This document shows, piece by piece, positions 63,394 through 64,000 of a stretch of DNA of 64,000 bases. The position numbers were made by a program, and so were the translations under genes. A model generated the notes under the pieces. The model did no database searches and was not told the DNA's origin. It was given only the letters and a program-made list of their open reading frames with translations. The first letter of the stretch is position 1. Every line of letters begins with the position of its first letter. The stretch comes from Stropharia rugosoannulata (taxonomy: Eukaryota > Basidiomycota > Agaricomycetes > Agaricales > Strophariaceae), in contig JANCIK010000006.1 of NCBI GenBank assembly GCA_028532985.1, positions 1,302,001-1,366,000 on the forward strand. Direction: 5' to 3'.

Positions 63394-64000
63394 AGGTACC
63401 ACAGAAAGCGTGAGCAACTGGAGGGAAGGAAGTGACGAGAGAAGCTCCAAGCTCCGATTGATAGAGCTAGCTATCTATATTCGCCACGCCCAATGCCTGC
63501 TGGATTTATACCTCAGGCACGTACACCTGACGCAATACGGTAGGGCCTATCCAAATCCGTAACGGACAAGAGAGAATTTATAACCTTCAACGTATCGCAC
63601 ATACCTTGCAATAGACAGCGAATCATGATTGCAGAACAACATTTGGGGTGGCAGCTGAACAGCGAGTAGAAAATGCATTGAATGGAGATAGTCTTTACCC
63701 ACGAGGGTCATGGGGGACATGTAATGCTCGCTTTGCACCGCTTGAAAAGAATGCAGATCATTTTTGGCTGGAGGTGGCAATCGTTGGTGTCGAGGTATTG
63801 TAGCGTAGTGCGTGGTCCGCCAGTATTTCCTATACTTCCTAGTAGACGCATGAGGCCTCCGATTCAGGTGGCATCCAGGATTCAGAAGCCAGTATGCGTA
63901 GCTATTTCCGTTCAATCCATCATCGGCCAGCACCAGTCGTATCATTTCCACACCGGTTGTGCGGGGTATGTATGATGCGAATCAATAGACCACATGGATT
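63394..64000. other. Upstream region of the MFS transporter
   Basis: 607 bp to the window end. Should hold the transporter promoter. A minus-strand frame of 134 codons (63547..63951) has no recognisable motif, signal peptide or splice partner. I do not call it a gene. Confidence 0.45.

Overview
The window is a gene-dense stretch of a filamentous basidiomycete nuclear genome, most likely an Agaricomycete. Nearly every gene is broken by short introns, mostly 47-85 bp with GT..AG ends. Lineage-typical families are present: a FunK1 kinase, a DUF6535 membrane protein, an F-box protein, a secreted DUF3455 protein and a CVNH lectin. I joined exons by hand from the splice signals. Where exon coordinates are given the phases add up. 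Where a junction is uncertain the entry says so.

Left part (1-25 kb), mostly housekeeping. It holds a very long CCCH/RRM/RING-IBR protein, a short F-box protein, dolichyldiphosphatase (CAX4), a small four-helix membrane protein, a DUF6535 protein, the mitochondrial CX9C protein COX23, a fatty-acid-amide-hydrolase-like amidase, the large U2AF subunit, FIS1 divergent from U2AF, and an M50B-like membrane protein with HExxH.

Middle part (25-44 kb): a FunK1 kinase with an eroded fragment of a second copy, an F-BAR/DEP/RhoGAP protein of the Rgd2 type, mitochondrial ribosomal protein mL44, two tandem paralogues of a family I do not recognise, the TFIIH helicase XPB/Ssl2, and a second copy of the small membrane protein.

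Right part (44-64 kb), metabolic and accessory: three Baeyer-Villiger-type flavin monooxygenases, RNase P subunit Rpp40, HMG-CoA synthase, a secreted DUF3455 protein, a cyclase-family metal hydrolase, a secreted CVNH protein and a Dal5/allantoate-type MFS transporter. Two monooxygenases, the hydrolase and the transporter lie together in 54-63 kb. They could form a small catabolic or detoxification neighbourhood, but this is inferred from gene content only.

Most worth following: the tandem unknown pair (34.6-38.4 kb), the RBR-like protein with no RING2, the RhoGAP with no arginine finger at the expected place, the amidase whose catalytic lysine sits in a 19-bp microexon, the monooxygenase/hydrolase/transporter group, and the paralogous membrane-protein pair with conserved intron phases.
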